Shown: positions 52,854 through 61,310, counted from the first letter of the stretch. The stretch is 64,000 bases of DNA from Thermoanaerobacterium sp. PSU-2 (GCF_002102475.1 NZ_MSQD01000013.1:1-64000); one strand, 5' to 3'. Numbers and translations: made by a program. Notes: generated by a model not told the origin, from the letters alone.

Positions 52854-52890
52854 AGTATAGGGATCATGTCACTAGCATAATCCCTATACT
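52854..52890 (-). terminator. intra-operon hairpin between binding-protein and permease genes
   Basis: AGTATAGGGAT and ATCCCTATACT form an 11-bp perfect stem around a 15-base loop in the 59-base gap. It occupies the same place as the hairpin of the other ABC operon (44236-44260), although the sequences are unrelated. Confidence 0.65.
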
Positions 52891-52897
52891 TTACCAA

Positions 52898-54205
52898 TTA
52901 ATTATTTTTTAAATAAACATCAATTTCTCTCGCAGCATCGTCCAAAGCTTTTTGTGGTGTTGCTACATGCCTAAATACTTTTTCAAAAGCCAAACTTAAT
53001 GATTTATCTATTTTATCCCAATTTGGGCTTGGCGTACGAGGCCATGCACTCTCCATTTGCTGCACATACAATTTTAAAATAGGATCAGAACTTATTTCTT
53101 CGGAGTTTGCAACGACCTTGTTAGTAGGTATTAGATACGCCTGCTTAGCCAAAATCTTTTGTGGTGTTTCTGAAAACATATATTTCATAAAAGTCCAAGC
53201 TTCCTTTGGATGTTTGCTACCTTTAAACAAAACTAGATCCTCACCACCAACTACAGAAATACTACCAGCAGAACCTTGTGGAAACAAAGCCGGTACAGTC
53301 GTGTTTTTTACAGAATCGCCTTGTATACTATAATACCACGGACCATCATCAATCATTAAATAATTGTTGCCTTTCATGCCACCCCAAGAATCAGGTTTAC
53401 CACCGATTATTGTTGGCGCGATCAATCCTTTATTATATAAATCAAGTAATTTCTGCAATGCCGCTACACTTTCTGGGCTATTTAAGTACCCAGTCGCCTT
53501 TGTATATTTATCATCTGTAACCTTGCCACCAAGTGACAGGAAATATGGTGCCATTCCCCATGTACTTGTACCTCCAATGCCAATACCCCATTTATCTTTT
53601 GATTTTAATTTTTCTGCTGCTGAAACCAAATCATCAAAAGTCTTTGGCGGCTCATTCAATCCTAATTGTTGAAGCAGTGTCTTGTTATACAAAGCAATTT
53701 TGGTATTAGTATCCTGCGGTATGCCATAATAATGACCTTTATAATAATTTGTCGCTAGAGGACCTGCAAATGAATTATTTTTAATTTCATTAAAGCCGTC
53801 TAAATTATCAACTTCCCGAAGTGCTCCAAGTTTAGCAAATCCTGATACCCACACAATATCCATTCTCATAACATCTGGAACAGCATTGCCTGAAACCGCT
53901 GTTATTACTTGTTGTCTTAGAGTATCAGTTGAAGGCATTCTTTTAGCATCAACTTTTATATTAGGATATTTCTTTTCAAAATCAGGTATAATCTGTTCTT
54001 TCAGCAATTTATCTTCTTCATCACTAAATGTATGCCAAAAAGTAATTGTAACAGTTTCTGAAGACTGAATTTCGTTTACATTCGAACTGTTACCAGAACT
54101 GTTATCTGCTGATTTAGAATTTTTAGCAATACCACATCCAGATAAAAGTACAGAAAATATCATTACTAATGCAACTAAAACTGACAACAACTTTTTACTT
54201 TTCAT
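52898..54205 (-). CDS. extracellular sugar-binding lipoprotein (dextran operon)
   Basis: A 435-residue CUT1 binding protein. The lipobox is near LVMIFSVLLSGCGIAKNSKS, giving a lipidated Cys at about residue 25. Typical segments: VTITFWHTFSDEEDKLLKEQ, VSGNAVPDVMRMDIVWVSGF, GIPQDTNTKIALYNKTLLQQ. It is the first gene after the ROK regulator. GH66 and GH15 downstream suggest that it binds isomalto-oligosaccharides or dextran fragments. Confidence 0.92.
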   Translation of the reverse strand: MKSKKLLSVLVALVMIFSVLLSGCGIAKNSKSADNSSGNSSNVNEIQSSETVTITFWHTFSDEEDKLLKEQIIPDFEKKYPNIKVDAKRMPSTDTLRQQVITAVSGNAVPDVMRMDIVWVSGFAKLGALREVDNLDGFNEIKNNSFAGPLATNYYKGHYYGIPQDTNTKIALYNKTLLQQLGLNEPPKTFDDLVSAAEKLKSKDKWGIGIGGTSTWGMAPYFLSLGGKVTDDKYTKATGYLNSPESVAALQKLLDLYNKGLIAPTIIGGKPDSWGGMKGNNYLMIDDGPWYYSIQGDSVKNTTVPALFPQGSAGSISVVGGEDLVLFKGSKHPKEAWTFMKYMFSETPQKILAKQAYLIPTNKVVANSEEISSDPILKLYVQQMESAWPRTPSPNWDKIDKSLSLAFEKVFRHVATPQKALDDAAREIDVYLKNN

Positions 54206-54267
54206 CTCAATACCCTCCTAAAATTTTAATTTGGCAGAAAAATTTAATTTAAAATTAAATCACCTCC

Positions 54268-54296
54268 TATACTTGCTTCATTGAATAAAGTATGTT
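54268..54296 (-). promoter_or_regulatory. ROK operator copy 1
   Basis: A 26-base sequence (AACATACTTTATTCAATGAA followed by GCAAGT, minus strand) that recurs with one difference upstream of the ROK gene. It contains the inverse pair ATACTT and AAGTAT 13 bases apart. It is just upstream of the binding-protein gene and is a likely target of the ROK regulator. Confidence 0.65.
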
Positions 54297-54307
54297 AAAA
54301 AATTTAT

Positions 54308-55534
54308 TTAAAACACCGCAAAAGCATCTTCTTGCTCTTCATATAGCGGCATTTCAAAAAGCTTACTAATTGCGAGTAATGATGCTCCTACCTCCCAAGC
54401 ATCATCACCCAAGTTAGATACTCTAATCTGCACTTTTTTCTCATGCATTTTAAAAAAATTATTTTTTACAATATCAATTACAACAGGAAGAATAATATCT
54501 TTTGCAACCATTCCTTCGCCTGCAAGTATGATAGTCGATGGATTGAAAATATTTATCACACTTAAAAGACCATAGCCTAAATATTTTGCAGACAGCTTCA
54601 GTGCATTTATAGCTAACATATCGCCATTTTTAGCATATTCATAAACTTTTTCAATAGACAGTTCATCATCTATATTTATTTTACTTTCCTTAAAAAATTG
54701 AATATTTTCTTTTATATAATCTATAATAAAATTCTCAGAAGCATAAGCTTCAAGGCACCCTTTTTGCCCACATTCACATTTTCTGCCATCGGCTACCAAA
54801 ACCATATGCCCAATTTCGCCAGCACCTCCAAAATCGCCACAGTAAAGACGCTTATTAATTACTATACCGGAACCTATACCAGAGCCATACGTCACTACGA
54901 TGAAATTACTGAGTGTTTTTCCTTGTCCATACCACAATTCAGCAAGTGTATATGCATTTACATCATTATCTACATATACAGGTACATTAAATCTATCTTT
55001 TAAAATTCCACTAATATCAATATTTGACCAATTTAGCATTCCAGAGTATATTAACAGTCCTCTTTTTTGATCTACAAGCCCCGATATAGCTATGCCTATA
55101 CCAAGTAAACTTCTATCCATTGGTATTGCCTTTATTAAATCCTCTATATTTTTGATAATCAATTCCAAAACATCATTACTATTCGATCCTCTTTTAAATG
55201 GAACTTTCTTCCTTTCTATAATGTCAGCGTTAAGATTAGTAAGGGCAAAAATCAAATTATTTTCTTCTATTTTTATGCCTATAGTATATCCATAGTTATA
55301 GTTAAATTCTAATAATATAGGTTTTCTTCCACCGGTTGAATCAGCTTCACCAATTTCAAATATGAGTTTCTGTGATTTTAACTCCTCTACAATATTTGTT
55401 ATAGTTGATAAACCTAAATTTAAATTCTTCGATATATCAGTACGGCTAATTGGACCATTCAATCTTATTTCATTTATTACAAGTGAACGATTTATATCTT
55501 TTATTAAATCTTTATTGCCAATTCTAAGTCTCAT
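54308..55534 (-). CDS. ROK-family transcriptional regulator (XylR/NagC type)
   Basis: A 408-residue protein. The N-terminal winged helix (about residues 10-70) shows NEIRLNGPISRTDISKNLNL and GLSTITNIVEELKSQKLIFE. The ROK sugar-binding domain follows (LLGIGIAISGLVDQKRGLLI, VYVDNDVNAYTLAELWYGQG, GSGIGSGIVINKRLYCGDFG, and the zinc motif CECGQKGCLEAYAS). It most likely represses the dextran operon and itself, since matching operator sequences lie in front of both. Glucose or an isomalto-oligosaccharide could be the inducer. Confidence 0.9.
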   Translation of the reverse strand: MRLRIGNKDLIKDINRSLVINEIRLNGPISRTDISKNLNLGLSTITNIVEELKSQKLIFEIGEADSTGGRKPILLEFNYNYGYTIGIKIEENNLIFALTNLNADIIERKKVPFKRGSNSNDVLELIIKNIEDLIKAIPMDRSLLGIGIAISGLVDQKRGLLIYSGMLNWSNIDISGILKDRFNVPVYVDNDVNAYTLAELWYGQGKTLSNFIVVTYGSGIGSGIVINKRLYCGDFGGAGEIGHMVLVADGRKCECGQKGCLEAYASENFIIDYIKENIQFFKESKINIDDELSIEKVYEYAKNGDMLAINALKLSAKYLGYGLLSVINIFNPSTIILAGEGMVAKDIILPVVIDIVKNNFFKMHEKKVQIRVSNLGDDAWEVGASLLAISKLFEMPLYEEQEDAFAVF

Positions 55535-55557
55535 CTTATATCACCTAAAATCATTAT

Positions 55558-55583
55558 AACATACTTTTTTCAATGAAGCAAGT
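55558..55583 (+). promoter_or_regulatory. ROK operator copy 2 with overlapping promoter
   Basis: The 26-base sequence differs from copy 1 at one position but lies in the opposite orientation. On the minus strand it overlaps a promoter for the ROK gene: TTGCTT, 17 bases, TATAAT, ending just before the start codon region. Binding here would give autorepression. Confidence 0.65.
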
Positions 55584-55718
55584 TTTATTTGAAGAAAATA
55601 ATAAAAAATCGGTTATAAGAGTTTTTGTTCAATTGTGTTATTTCCTAAAAACTGCCAATTCATATACTTCTTTCAAAAGCGTAAAATCGCAAATTTAGAT
55701 TTAAGCCTCTACTTGTAG

Positions 55719-55747
55719 TTGTGTATCCAAAAATGCTAATGTATAAT
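55719..55747 (+). promoter_or_regulatory. promoter of the HEPN-MNT operon
   Basis: TTGTGT (55719-55724) and TATAAT (55742-55747) are separated by 17 bases, about 32 bases before the HEPN start codon. Confidence 0.6.
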
Positions 55748-55779
55748 TAAAATAGTAAATTGTATTGGTGGTGAACAGT

Positions 55780-56211
55780 ATGGATATGGATGAATTCAAC
55801 AGATGGTTTAATCAAGCAATTCACACGTTGAAATCAGCTTATAAAGATTATAAAGATGGAGATTATTCATGGTCATGTTTTAAAGCACAACAAGCTGCGG
55901 AATATGCTGTTAAAGCACTTTTAAGAGCGTTTGGCATTTCTATAGTAGGCCATTCACTTGTTAAATTAGCAAATGATCTTGATAATGCTGGAATTAATAA
56001 ACCTGATGATTATAATAAGTGGGCTAGAAAACTTGACAGAGATTACATTCAACCACGATACCCGGATGCTTACCCATCAGGAAGTCCTTACGAATATTAT
56101 GACGAAGATGATGCAAAAATATCATTGGGATACGCCCAAAATATTCTAAATTATGTGGAGGAGTATATTAATGAATGCAGCATTGATAATAAGGGAAAAG
56201 AAAAGAAATAA
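55780..56211 (+). CDS. HEPN-domain protein (toxin-like)
   Basis: A 143-residue helical protein of the HEPN family found next to nucleotidyltransferases. Visible features: EFNRWFNQAIHTLKSAYKDY, CFKAQQAAEYAVKALLRAFG, GHSLVKLANDLDN, and the RDYIQPRYPDAYPSGSPYEY segment common in these proteins. The canonical RNase motif with Arg, four to six residues, then His is not clean; the nearest pair is Arg and His in RAFGISIVGH, eight residues apart. It overlaps the partner gene by 41 bases. Confidence 0.82.
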   Translation: MDMDEFNRWFNQAIHTLKSAYKDYKDGDYSWSCFKAQQAAEYAVKALLRAFGISIVGHSLVKLANDLDNAGINKPDDYNKWARKLDRDYIQPRYPDAYPSGSPYEYYDEDDAKISLGYAQNILNYVEEYINECSIDNKGKEKK

Positions 56212-56572
56212 TCTTATAGATATTGGCAAGAAATACTCGGAAATTATTAGCGATGTATTACATCCTATGTGTGCTATTATAATCGGTTCAGTTGCCAGAG
56301 GAGATTTTAACGATAGTAGTGATATTGATGTAATATTAATATCTGATAAAATACCTGGTAATTATAAGGAAAGGATGAAACTATTATACGATCATGTTTT
56401 TGATGCAATTGAACCAAAGGGCTATAACACCAATGAATTTAAATTGCTGTATTTTAAAAAAAATCCCATTTCTGTGGAAGCAATTGAAAAGGGTATTGTA
56501 ATTTATGATGATGGAATATGGGATAAATTAAAAAAAGATATTTTTTCGGAAAAGGTTGGAGAAGTCCAATAA
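56171..56572 (+). CDS. MNT-type nucleotidyltransferase (antitoxin-like)
   Basis: A 133-residue minimal nucleotidyltransferase. The fold's catalytic signature is at residues 39-53, GSVARGDFNDSSDID, with Gly39-Ser40 and Asp51/Asp53 as metal ligands. In type VII toxin-antitoxin pairs the MNT protein AMPylates and silences its HEPN partner. The order here is HEPN first. The ATG at 56171 with GGAGG seven to ten bases upstream is chosen. Confidence 0.85.
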   Translation: MNAALIIREKKRNNLIDIGKKYSEIISDVLHPMCAIIIGSVARGDFNDSSDIDVILISDKIPGNYKERMKLLYDHVFDAIEPKGYNTNEFKLLYFKKNPISVEAIEKGIVIYDDGIWDKLKKDIFSEKVGEVQ

Positions 56573-56576
56573 AAAA

Positions 56577-56591
56577 CGGCTATCATAGCCG
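56577..56591 (-). terminator. terminator of the small zinc-ribbon gene
   Basis: CGGCTATCATAGCCG forms a short stem followed by TTTTTTATT on the minus strand. It lies between convergent genes. Confidence 0.6.
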
Positions 56592-56606
56592 CAATCAGCA
56601 CACATT

Positions 56607-56894
56607 TCAATTCTTTTTATTTATAAAATCACTTGGTGATTTTAGGATTTTGATTGGTATTGAAAATAAAAATTTATTTAATTCGCTTATCAATTCTTCT
56701 GTTATTTTAAATGATTTCTCTAATAACCCAATGTTTTTATTTCTTGATATAAAGTCATCTTTCAGCTCTATCTCAGTCTTGCAATCTTGACATCTTATTC
56801 TAATTATTTTTTCATCGCCATTGTAGTAAATTACGTGATTAGTATTTCTATTGCAGTGCAAGCAAAACAGGTCGGCTTCCATATACTTTATCAT
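56607..56894 (-). CDS. small zinc-ribbon-like protein
   Basis: A 95-residue protein. Two Cys pairs, FCLHC and IRCQDCKTE, are about 22 residues apart and probably bind zinc. The C-terminal half is helical and charged. The ATG at 56894 has GAGGTG seven bases upstream. I do not recognise a named family beyond small zinc-ribbon proteins of Firmicutes. It is alone between the toxin-antitoxin pair and the PTS operon. Confidence 0.65.
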   Translation of the reverse strand: MIKYMEADLFCLHCNRNTNHVIYYNGDEKIIRIRCQDCKTEIELKDDFISRNKNIGLLEKSFKITEELISELNKFLFSIPIKILKSPSDFINKKN

Positions 56895-56940
56895 ATAAAC
56901 ACCTCTTGTAAACTATTCTTGATTTTAAAATGTACAGCCT

Positions 56941-56977
56941 AAAACTCCACCTATATTTACTTAATAAAGTGGAGTTT
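56941..56977 (-). terminator. terminator of the PTS/aldolase operon
   Basis: AAAACTCCAC and GTGGAGTTTT form a 10-bp stem downstream of the last PTS operon gene (ends 57047). The stem begins and ends with A/T runs. Confidence 0.7.
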
Positions 56978-57046
56978 TGCATATACAATTACAATAATTT
57001 TTGACATTCTAAGCCGTTTTATCTAATAATAACTTCAATCTAAAAA

Positions 57047-57568
57047 TTATTCTCCTAAAACAATTATTTTGCATTTTCGAATGCGTGATCTTGTACGATC
57101 AAAATCCACAAAGTAAATATAGCCTGTTGGCCCTACCCCTAATTTCCCATTATCAACTTCAAATATCTGGCTGGAACCAATCAATGTAGCTTTTAAATGT
57201 GCATCACAGTTTAGAAGTGCTGAACGATCACCATTTGGAAGGTAGTCTTCTACATCAGGCCATGATAATACTGCTTCATAATGTTTTTCACCGGGATAGT
57301 TATATTGTCCTTCTTCAACTTGATCTGGAATTATCTTTTTAAGGACATTGTTTAAATCAGCTTGAAGATATTCATCGCCATCTTCAGTATAATCGTGAAC
57401 AAATTCTTCAAAAAACACAGAACAAGTAGTATGAGGAGAAATCACAGCACAGATGCCATTTTGTATCTCGCTTTTTTTGATTATTTCCTTAACAGAAGGA
57501 GTTATATTAAAAAAGCTAGGTGTTCCTCCATGAGATGTTAAATAAATTTGTTCTTTATATATTTTCAT
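57047..57568 (-). CDS. YjbQ/UPF0047 family protein
   Basis: A 173-residue protein of the YjbQ family. The conserved segments GICAVISPHTTCSVFFEEF, CDAHLKATLIGSSQ and the end TGYIYFVDFDRTR are present. Some family members show weak thiamine-phosphate-synthase activity when overproduced, but the physiological role is unresolved. It is the last gene of the PTS operon, 16 bases after the TIM-like gene, which suggests a role in that pathway instead. Confidence 0.88.
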   Translation of the reverse strand: MKIYKEQIYLTSHGGTPSFFNITPSVKEIIKKSEIQNGICAVISPHTTCSVFFEEFVHDYTEDGDEYLQADLNNVLKKIIPDQVEEGQYNYPGEKHYEAVLSWPDVEDYLPNGDRSALLNCDAHLKATLIGSSQIFEVDNGKLGVGPTGYIYFVDFDRTRSRIRKCKIIVLGE

Positions 57569-57584
57569 TCTAATGCCTCCTTCC

Positions 57585-58274
57585 TTATCTTAATTCATTT
57601 TTAGCCTTTACAATAGCCTGTATCATTTCTTCTAACATTTTTATTCTATCCGGCGCATTGATTATGCCGCTTGTCGCTCCAGTCCCATCTGCACCATTTA
57701 TTATCGTCTGATAAACATCTTCCCCAGAACTTATTCCCGCTGCCTGCATAACTAAGATATTGTCATTTATATCTTTTATTTTCCTCGTAGTTTCTCTTAT
57801 ATACTCGTAATCACTGGTTTTCCCTGTACCAATTAAATCAGTTGGTTCACACAATAATATGTCAGGTTCCAACATAGCTATAGCTGTAGCTTCTTCTACA
57901 GAATCAGCACATACAATTGTAATAAGTTCTAAATCTTTCGCTCTTTTTATCGTTTTAACCAAATCGGATAATTTTAATGAATGCTCAGCATGATTTAAAA
58001 ATACCGCTTCAGCGCCCGATGATTTTATCGATTCAGGCAGTACATAGCCCATCCCACGTCCAGGTAGTAATGGATCCATATGCTGTGCTGTAATCTTGAT
58101 GTTTTTTGTATTAGATTTAATGTAATATAAATCTGCAAATGGCGCAGTAAAAAATATGTCGACATCATAATCTTCGGCAAACTTGTCTGCAGCAAGTGCT
58201 AATCGTAAACTTTCTTCACCGTATAAATATGACTTGGGATTGACTACAAAAAATGGTGTTCTTATTTTGCCCAT
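57585..58274 (-). CDS. triose-phosphate-isomerase-like protein
   Basis: A 229-residue TIM barrel, short like archaeal triose-phosphate isomerase. Catalytic positions are conserved: the Lys in VVNPKSYLYG, the His in FLNHAEHSLKL, and the Glu in LLCEPTDLIGTGKTS. The phosphate-binding loop is in NGADGTGATSGI. The central glycolytic TIM is normally elsewhere, so this copy probably isomerises another small sugar phosphate produced by the aldolase in the same operon. The gene is 12 bases after the aldolase gene. Confidence 0.85.
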   Translation of the reverse strand: MGKIRTPFFVVNPKSYLYGEESLRLALAADKFAEDYDVDIFFTAPFADLYYIKSNTKNIKITAQHMDPLLPGRGMGYVLPESIKSSGAEAVFLNHAEHSLKLSDLVKTIKRAKDLELITIVCADSVEEATAIAMLEPDILLCEPTDLIGTGKTSDYEYIRETTRKIKDINDNILVMQAAGISSGEDVYQTIINGADGTGATSGIINAPDRIKMLEEMIQAIVKAKNELR

Positions 58275-58286
58275 GTTATCACCTCT

Positions 58287-59138
58287 TCATATGACATTAG
58301 CTTGTCTGTATTTGTTTGTTTCAAAAACATCATAATAATGTTCTAAGCATTCTTTCATACCTTCTCTTTGAGCATAAAGTAATTCATAATAATCGCTGAA
58401 TTGAGTGTTTTTAACTCTATCACATGCAGCAGTCACTAAATCGGTGTAAATGTTAATCTTGCTTATTCCTTCAGTAGCACATCTTTTTAAATTGTCATCT
58501 CCAGAAGACGAGCCTCCATGAAGTACCAAAGGAATATCCACAGCATTCCTAATTTCTCTTAATCTGTTAAAATCTATAACTGGTTTCCCTTTATAATGTC
58601 CGTGAGCGGTGCCAATAGAAATCGCTAAAGAATCTACATCTGTAAGCTCCACAAATCTTTTCGCATCTTCAACGGTAGTATATATACTATCACTATTGTC
58701 ATTATTTCTATAATTTTCACTGTTGCCAACATGCCCAATTTCGGCTTCTACAACTACTCCTCTCAAATGAGCATATTTTACTATCTCTTTTGTTTTTCTA
58801 ACATTGTCTTCGAATGGTTCCATAGAAGCGTCTATCATTACTGAGTTGAATCCATTGTCTATTGCTTTCATGATCAAGTCTTTTTTTGTACCATGGTCAA
58901 AATGCAAAACTGCAGGAATCTTAGCCTTTTCACCATAGTATTTACCCAAATAAAGTGCTTCATCAAGTGATAAAAAATCTTCATGTGCCTCTGCGTATGC
59001 CAAAATAATAGGTAGATTTAATTTTTCCGCAACTTCAATATATGCTTTTATAGAGTTCTGGTCTACGAAATTTGGAGCCGGTATAGCGAAATTATATTTC
59101 CTTGCAATTTTAAATAATTCTTTTGATGATACTAACAA
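58287..59138 (-). CDS. class II ketose-bisphosphate aldolase
   Basis: A 283-residue zinc aldolase of the FbaA/GatY/KbaY group. Zinc ligands are visible in LHFDHGTKKDL, VVEAEIGHVG and AIGTAHGHYKG, and the substrate-binding region in PLVLHGGSSSGDDNLKRCAT and ISKINIYTDL. In galactitol operons GatY cleaves tagatose-1,6-bisphosphate. Here the substrate may be different, because the accompanying TIM-like enzyme suggests a non-standard product. Confidence 0.9.
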   Translation of the reverse strand: MLVSSKELFKIARKYNFAIPAPNFVDQNSIKAYIEVAEKLNLPIILAYAEAHEDFLSLDEALYLGKYYGEKAKIPAVLHFDHGTKKDLIMKAIDNGFNSVMIDASMEPFEDNVRKTKEIVKYAHLRGVVVEAEIGHVGNSENYRNNDNSDSIYTTVEDAKRFVELTDVDSLAISIGTAHGHYKGKPVIDFNRLREIRNAVDIPLVLHGGSSSGDDNLKRCATEGISKINIYTDLVTAACDRVKNTQFSDYYELLYAQREGMKECLEHYYDVFETNKYRQANVI

Positions 59139-59186
59139 GAGATCATCTCCTTATATTTAATATTTTATGATAGATAACATTTTCAA

Positions 59187-59222
59187 AATCTTAATGGGAG
59201 CATTAAAACTCCCATTAAGATT
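59187..59222. terminator. intra-operon hairpin between IIC and aldolase genes
   Basis: AATCTTAATGGGAG and CTCCCATTAAGATT form a 14-bp perfect stem around an 8-base loop in the 93-base gap. T runs flank it on both sides. It may lower downstream expression or protect upstream mRNA. Confidence 0.65.
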
Positions 59223-59231
59223 TTTTATTAT

Positions 59232-60479
59232 TTAGAACAGATTCATGATCTTTAAAATTATCCATGTTAATGGATTAGCACCATCACATATACTTGATAT
59301 TTGAGAAGCACCACTAGGGAATTTAAATGCAGCATCCGTTGCAGCCTGTGTAAGAAGTGGTGCAACATTAGTTGCAATTAAAAGTCCTACACCAATTACA
59401 ATTGCTCCAATTAAAACTGACCTAAACACATTTCCTCTTGTGATAGGCGCTATCATCGCCACCATAAACGGTATTGTAGCTAAATCTCCAAATGGCAAAA
59501 CATTGTTACCTGGCAGTATTACCGCAATCAATATCGTAATAGGTACTAAAATTAACGCTGTAGATATTGCTGCAGGATGACCAACCGCAACTGCAGAATC
59601 AAGCCCTATATAGAATTCTTTACCTGCAAATCTTTTCTGCATAAATGATTTTGCGGCTTCGGAAATTGGTATAAGGCCTTCCATGAGTATTTTTACCATC
59701 CTTGGCATCAAAAACATTACACCAGCCATAGACATTCCAAGATTTAAAGTCGTCTTTGCATCAAATTTTGCTAATATACCTAATATCAATCCCAAGATTA
59801 AACCTAATACAACAGGCTCTCCAAATATGCCAAATTTCTTATTAATTGTATCAGGATCTGCTTCAATTTTGTTAATGTAAGGTATTTTGTCAATTAATTT
59901 ATTCAATGGTATGGCTATTGGTACATACGCTGCTGAAAAGCCGTGTGGCAAGGAAATTCCGGGTAATCCATAAAAGTCTTGCACAGTTTTTGCTGTCCAG
60001 TCTGCAAGCTTCAACACTATGGCTGCATTAATTGCTGCCGCAATTAAGCCTAATGTTAAGTTTCCTGTAGCAGCGGTCACAAGAGCTCCAGTAAAAGCAA
60101 AATGCCAATAATTCCAGAAATCTACGTTTACAGTCTTTGTCAATCTTGTGGCAAGCATTATGATATTGATAGCAAGACCTAATGGTATTACAAAAGCTCC
60201 TACTTTCGATGCAAATGCAATTGCTGATGATGCCGGCCAACCAACATCAATCACATTTAATTTTACACCCATGTTTTTAACCATTGCTTGTGCTGCAGGT
60301 CCTAAATTATTGACAAGTAAGCCTATAACAAGATTTATTCCAATGAATCCTATTCCGATTGTTAAAGCTGAACGAAAAGCCTTACCAGGCTTCTCACCTA
60401 AAATCATACCAAGTATGAAGATTATTATAGGAAGCATTACAACTGCGCCAAGATCCAACAAATATTTTATTACACTCAT
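59232..60479 (-). CDS. gatC: PTS galactitol-type transporter subunit IIC
   Basis: A 415-residue membrane protein with about ten to twelve helices of the galactitol (Gat) IIC family. Typical segments: VVMLPIIIFILGMILGEKPG, AFRSALTIGIGFIGINLVIG, and EFYIGLDSAVAVGHPAAIST. It moves and helps phosphorylate the substrate together with IIB and IIA encoded just upstream. The substrate could be galactitol or another polyol or pentitol. Confidence 0.9.
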   Translation of the reverse strand: MSVIKYLLDLGAVVMLPIIIFILGMILGEKPGKAFRSALTIGIGFIGINLVIGLLVNNLGPAAQAMVKNMGVKLNVIDVGWPASSAIAFASKVGAFVIPLGLAINIIMLATRLTKTVNVDFWNYWHFAFTGALVTAATGNLTLGLIAAAINAAIVLKLADWTAKTVQDFYGLPGISLPHGFSAAYVPIAIPLNKLIDKIPYINKIEADPDTINKKFGIFGEPVVLGLILGLILGILAKFDAKTTLNLGMSMAGVMFLMPRMVKILMEGLIPISEAAKSFMQKRFAGKEFYIGLDSAVAVGHPAAISTALILVPITILIAVILPGNNVLPFGDLATIPFMVAMIAPITRGNVFRSVLIGAIVIGVGLLIATNVAPLLTQAATDAAFKFPSGASQISSICDGANPLTWIILKIMNLF

Positions 60480-60489
60480 TCATAACACC

Positions 60490-60774
60490 TCACTTTTTCA
60501 ATTCACTTATAATCTCTTCAAGCACTTTTTCTTCGCCTATACCTGTTATCAAGGAAAGAGCATTGATGCTTTTTTTGCCAAAATTGTCTTTTAAAATCGT
60601 TGTAGTTACGATAAGATCCGCATTTTCTGCATATCCCTTGATCTCTGTAACTTTGCATTGGATTATGTTTACATGAAGATTTTCTTTTTTACATGCTTCC
60701 GTTATTTTCTCCGCAACGACAGTTGATGTAGCAATTCCTGTTCCACATGCCACTATAACAGTCTTTCTTGTCAT
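60490..60774 (-). CDS. gatB: PTS galactitol-type IIB component
   Basis: A 94-residue protein. The phosphocysteine loop is ACGTGIATSTVVAEKI, near the N-terminus, as in GatB and related IIB proteins. It relays the phosphate from IIA to the sugar. The ATG at 60774 lies seven bases after AAAGGAG. It is 10 bases before the IIC gene. Confidence 0.92.
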   Translation of the reverse strand: MTRKTVIVACGTGIATSTVVAEKITEACKKENLHVNIIQCKVTEIKGYAENADLIVTTTILKDNFGKKSINALSLITGIGEEKVLEEIISELKK

Positions 60775-60795
60775 ATTCATTCTCCTTTCAATATT

Positions 60796-61275
60796 TTAAA
60801 CAGTTTCATCATTTAAAGTACAATTTTTTATGATCTCAATAATTTCATCACCCCCATCTTCACCAATGATCTTCTCCAGTAATGAATCATCCTGTATCAG
60901 TTGAATTAGTTGCTGCAGCATTTCAACTTGACTGTGAGATTCGTTTAAAGCAATCATAAAGATTATATTTACTAAAACATCTTCCAACGGATTTGCCATG
61001 TTTTTGAAGATAACTGGTTTTTTCAGTGTTGCGACTGCTATCGCAGGTTTTATTACATGTTCTGGATCTGTGTGTGGTATCGCAACATTGTACTTATTTA
61101 AAAGCAAACCTGTCGGAAAAACTTTTTCTCTCTTTTTTACTGCTTCCAAATATGTCTCTTTAACATATCCGTTTTCAAATAGTTTTTTGTAAAGCACATC
61201 AAATACATCATCTTGACTTTTGGCTTCAAAATTTGTAATAATTAATTCTCTGTTGAAAAACTCCGATATCTTCAT
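60796..61275 (-). CDS. gatA: PTS IIA component, fructose/galactitol type
   Basis: A 159-residue IIA protein of the PTS_EIIA_2 fold. The phosphohistidine is in NVAIPHTDPEHVIKPAIAVA. The ATG at 61275 lies next to GAGGAGG. It is the first gene of the PTS operon and is preceded by a sigma-54 promoter. The C-terminal domain of the neighbouring LevR-like regulator is homologous to it. Confidence 0.92.
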   Translation of the reverse strand: MKISEFFNRELIITNFEAKSQDDVFDVLYKKLFENGYVKETYLEAVKKREKVFPTGLLLNKYNVAIPHTDPEHVIKPAIAVATLKKPVIFKNMANPLEDVLVNIIFMIALNESHSQVEMLQQLIQLIQDDSLLEKIIGEDGGDEIIEIIKNCTLNDETV

Positions 61276-61310
61276 ATAATCTACCTCCTCATTGTTTACA
61301 CATTTATATA

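Noticed and set aside
54268-54296. Plus-strand promoter-like TTGCTT and TAAAAA in ROK operator copy 1
   Set aside because: There is no gene downstream on the plus strand; the resemblance comes from the operator being copied from the ROK promoter region.
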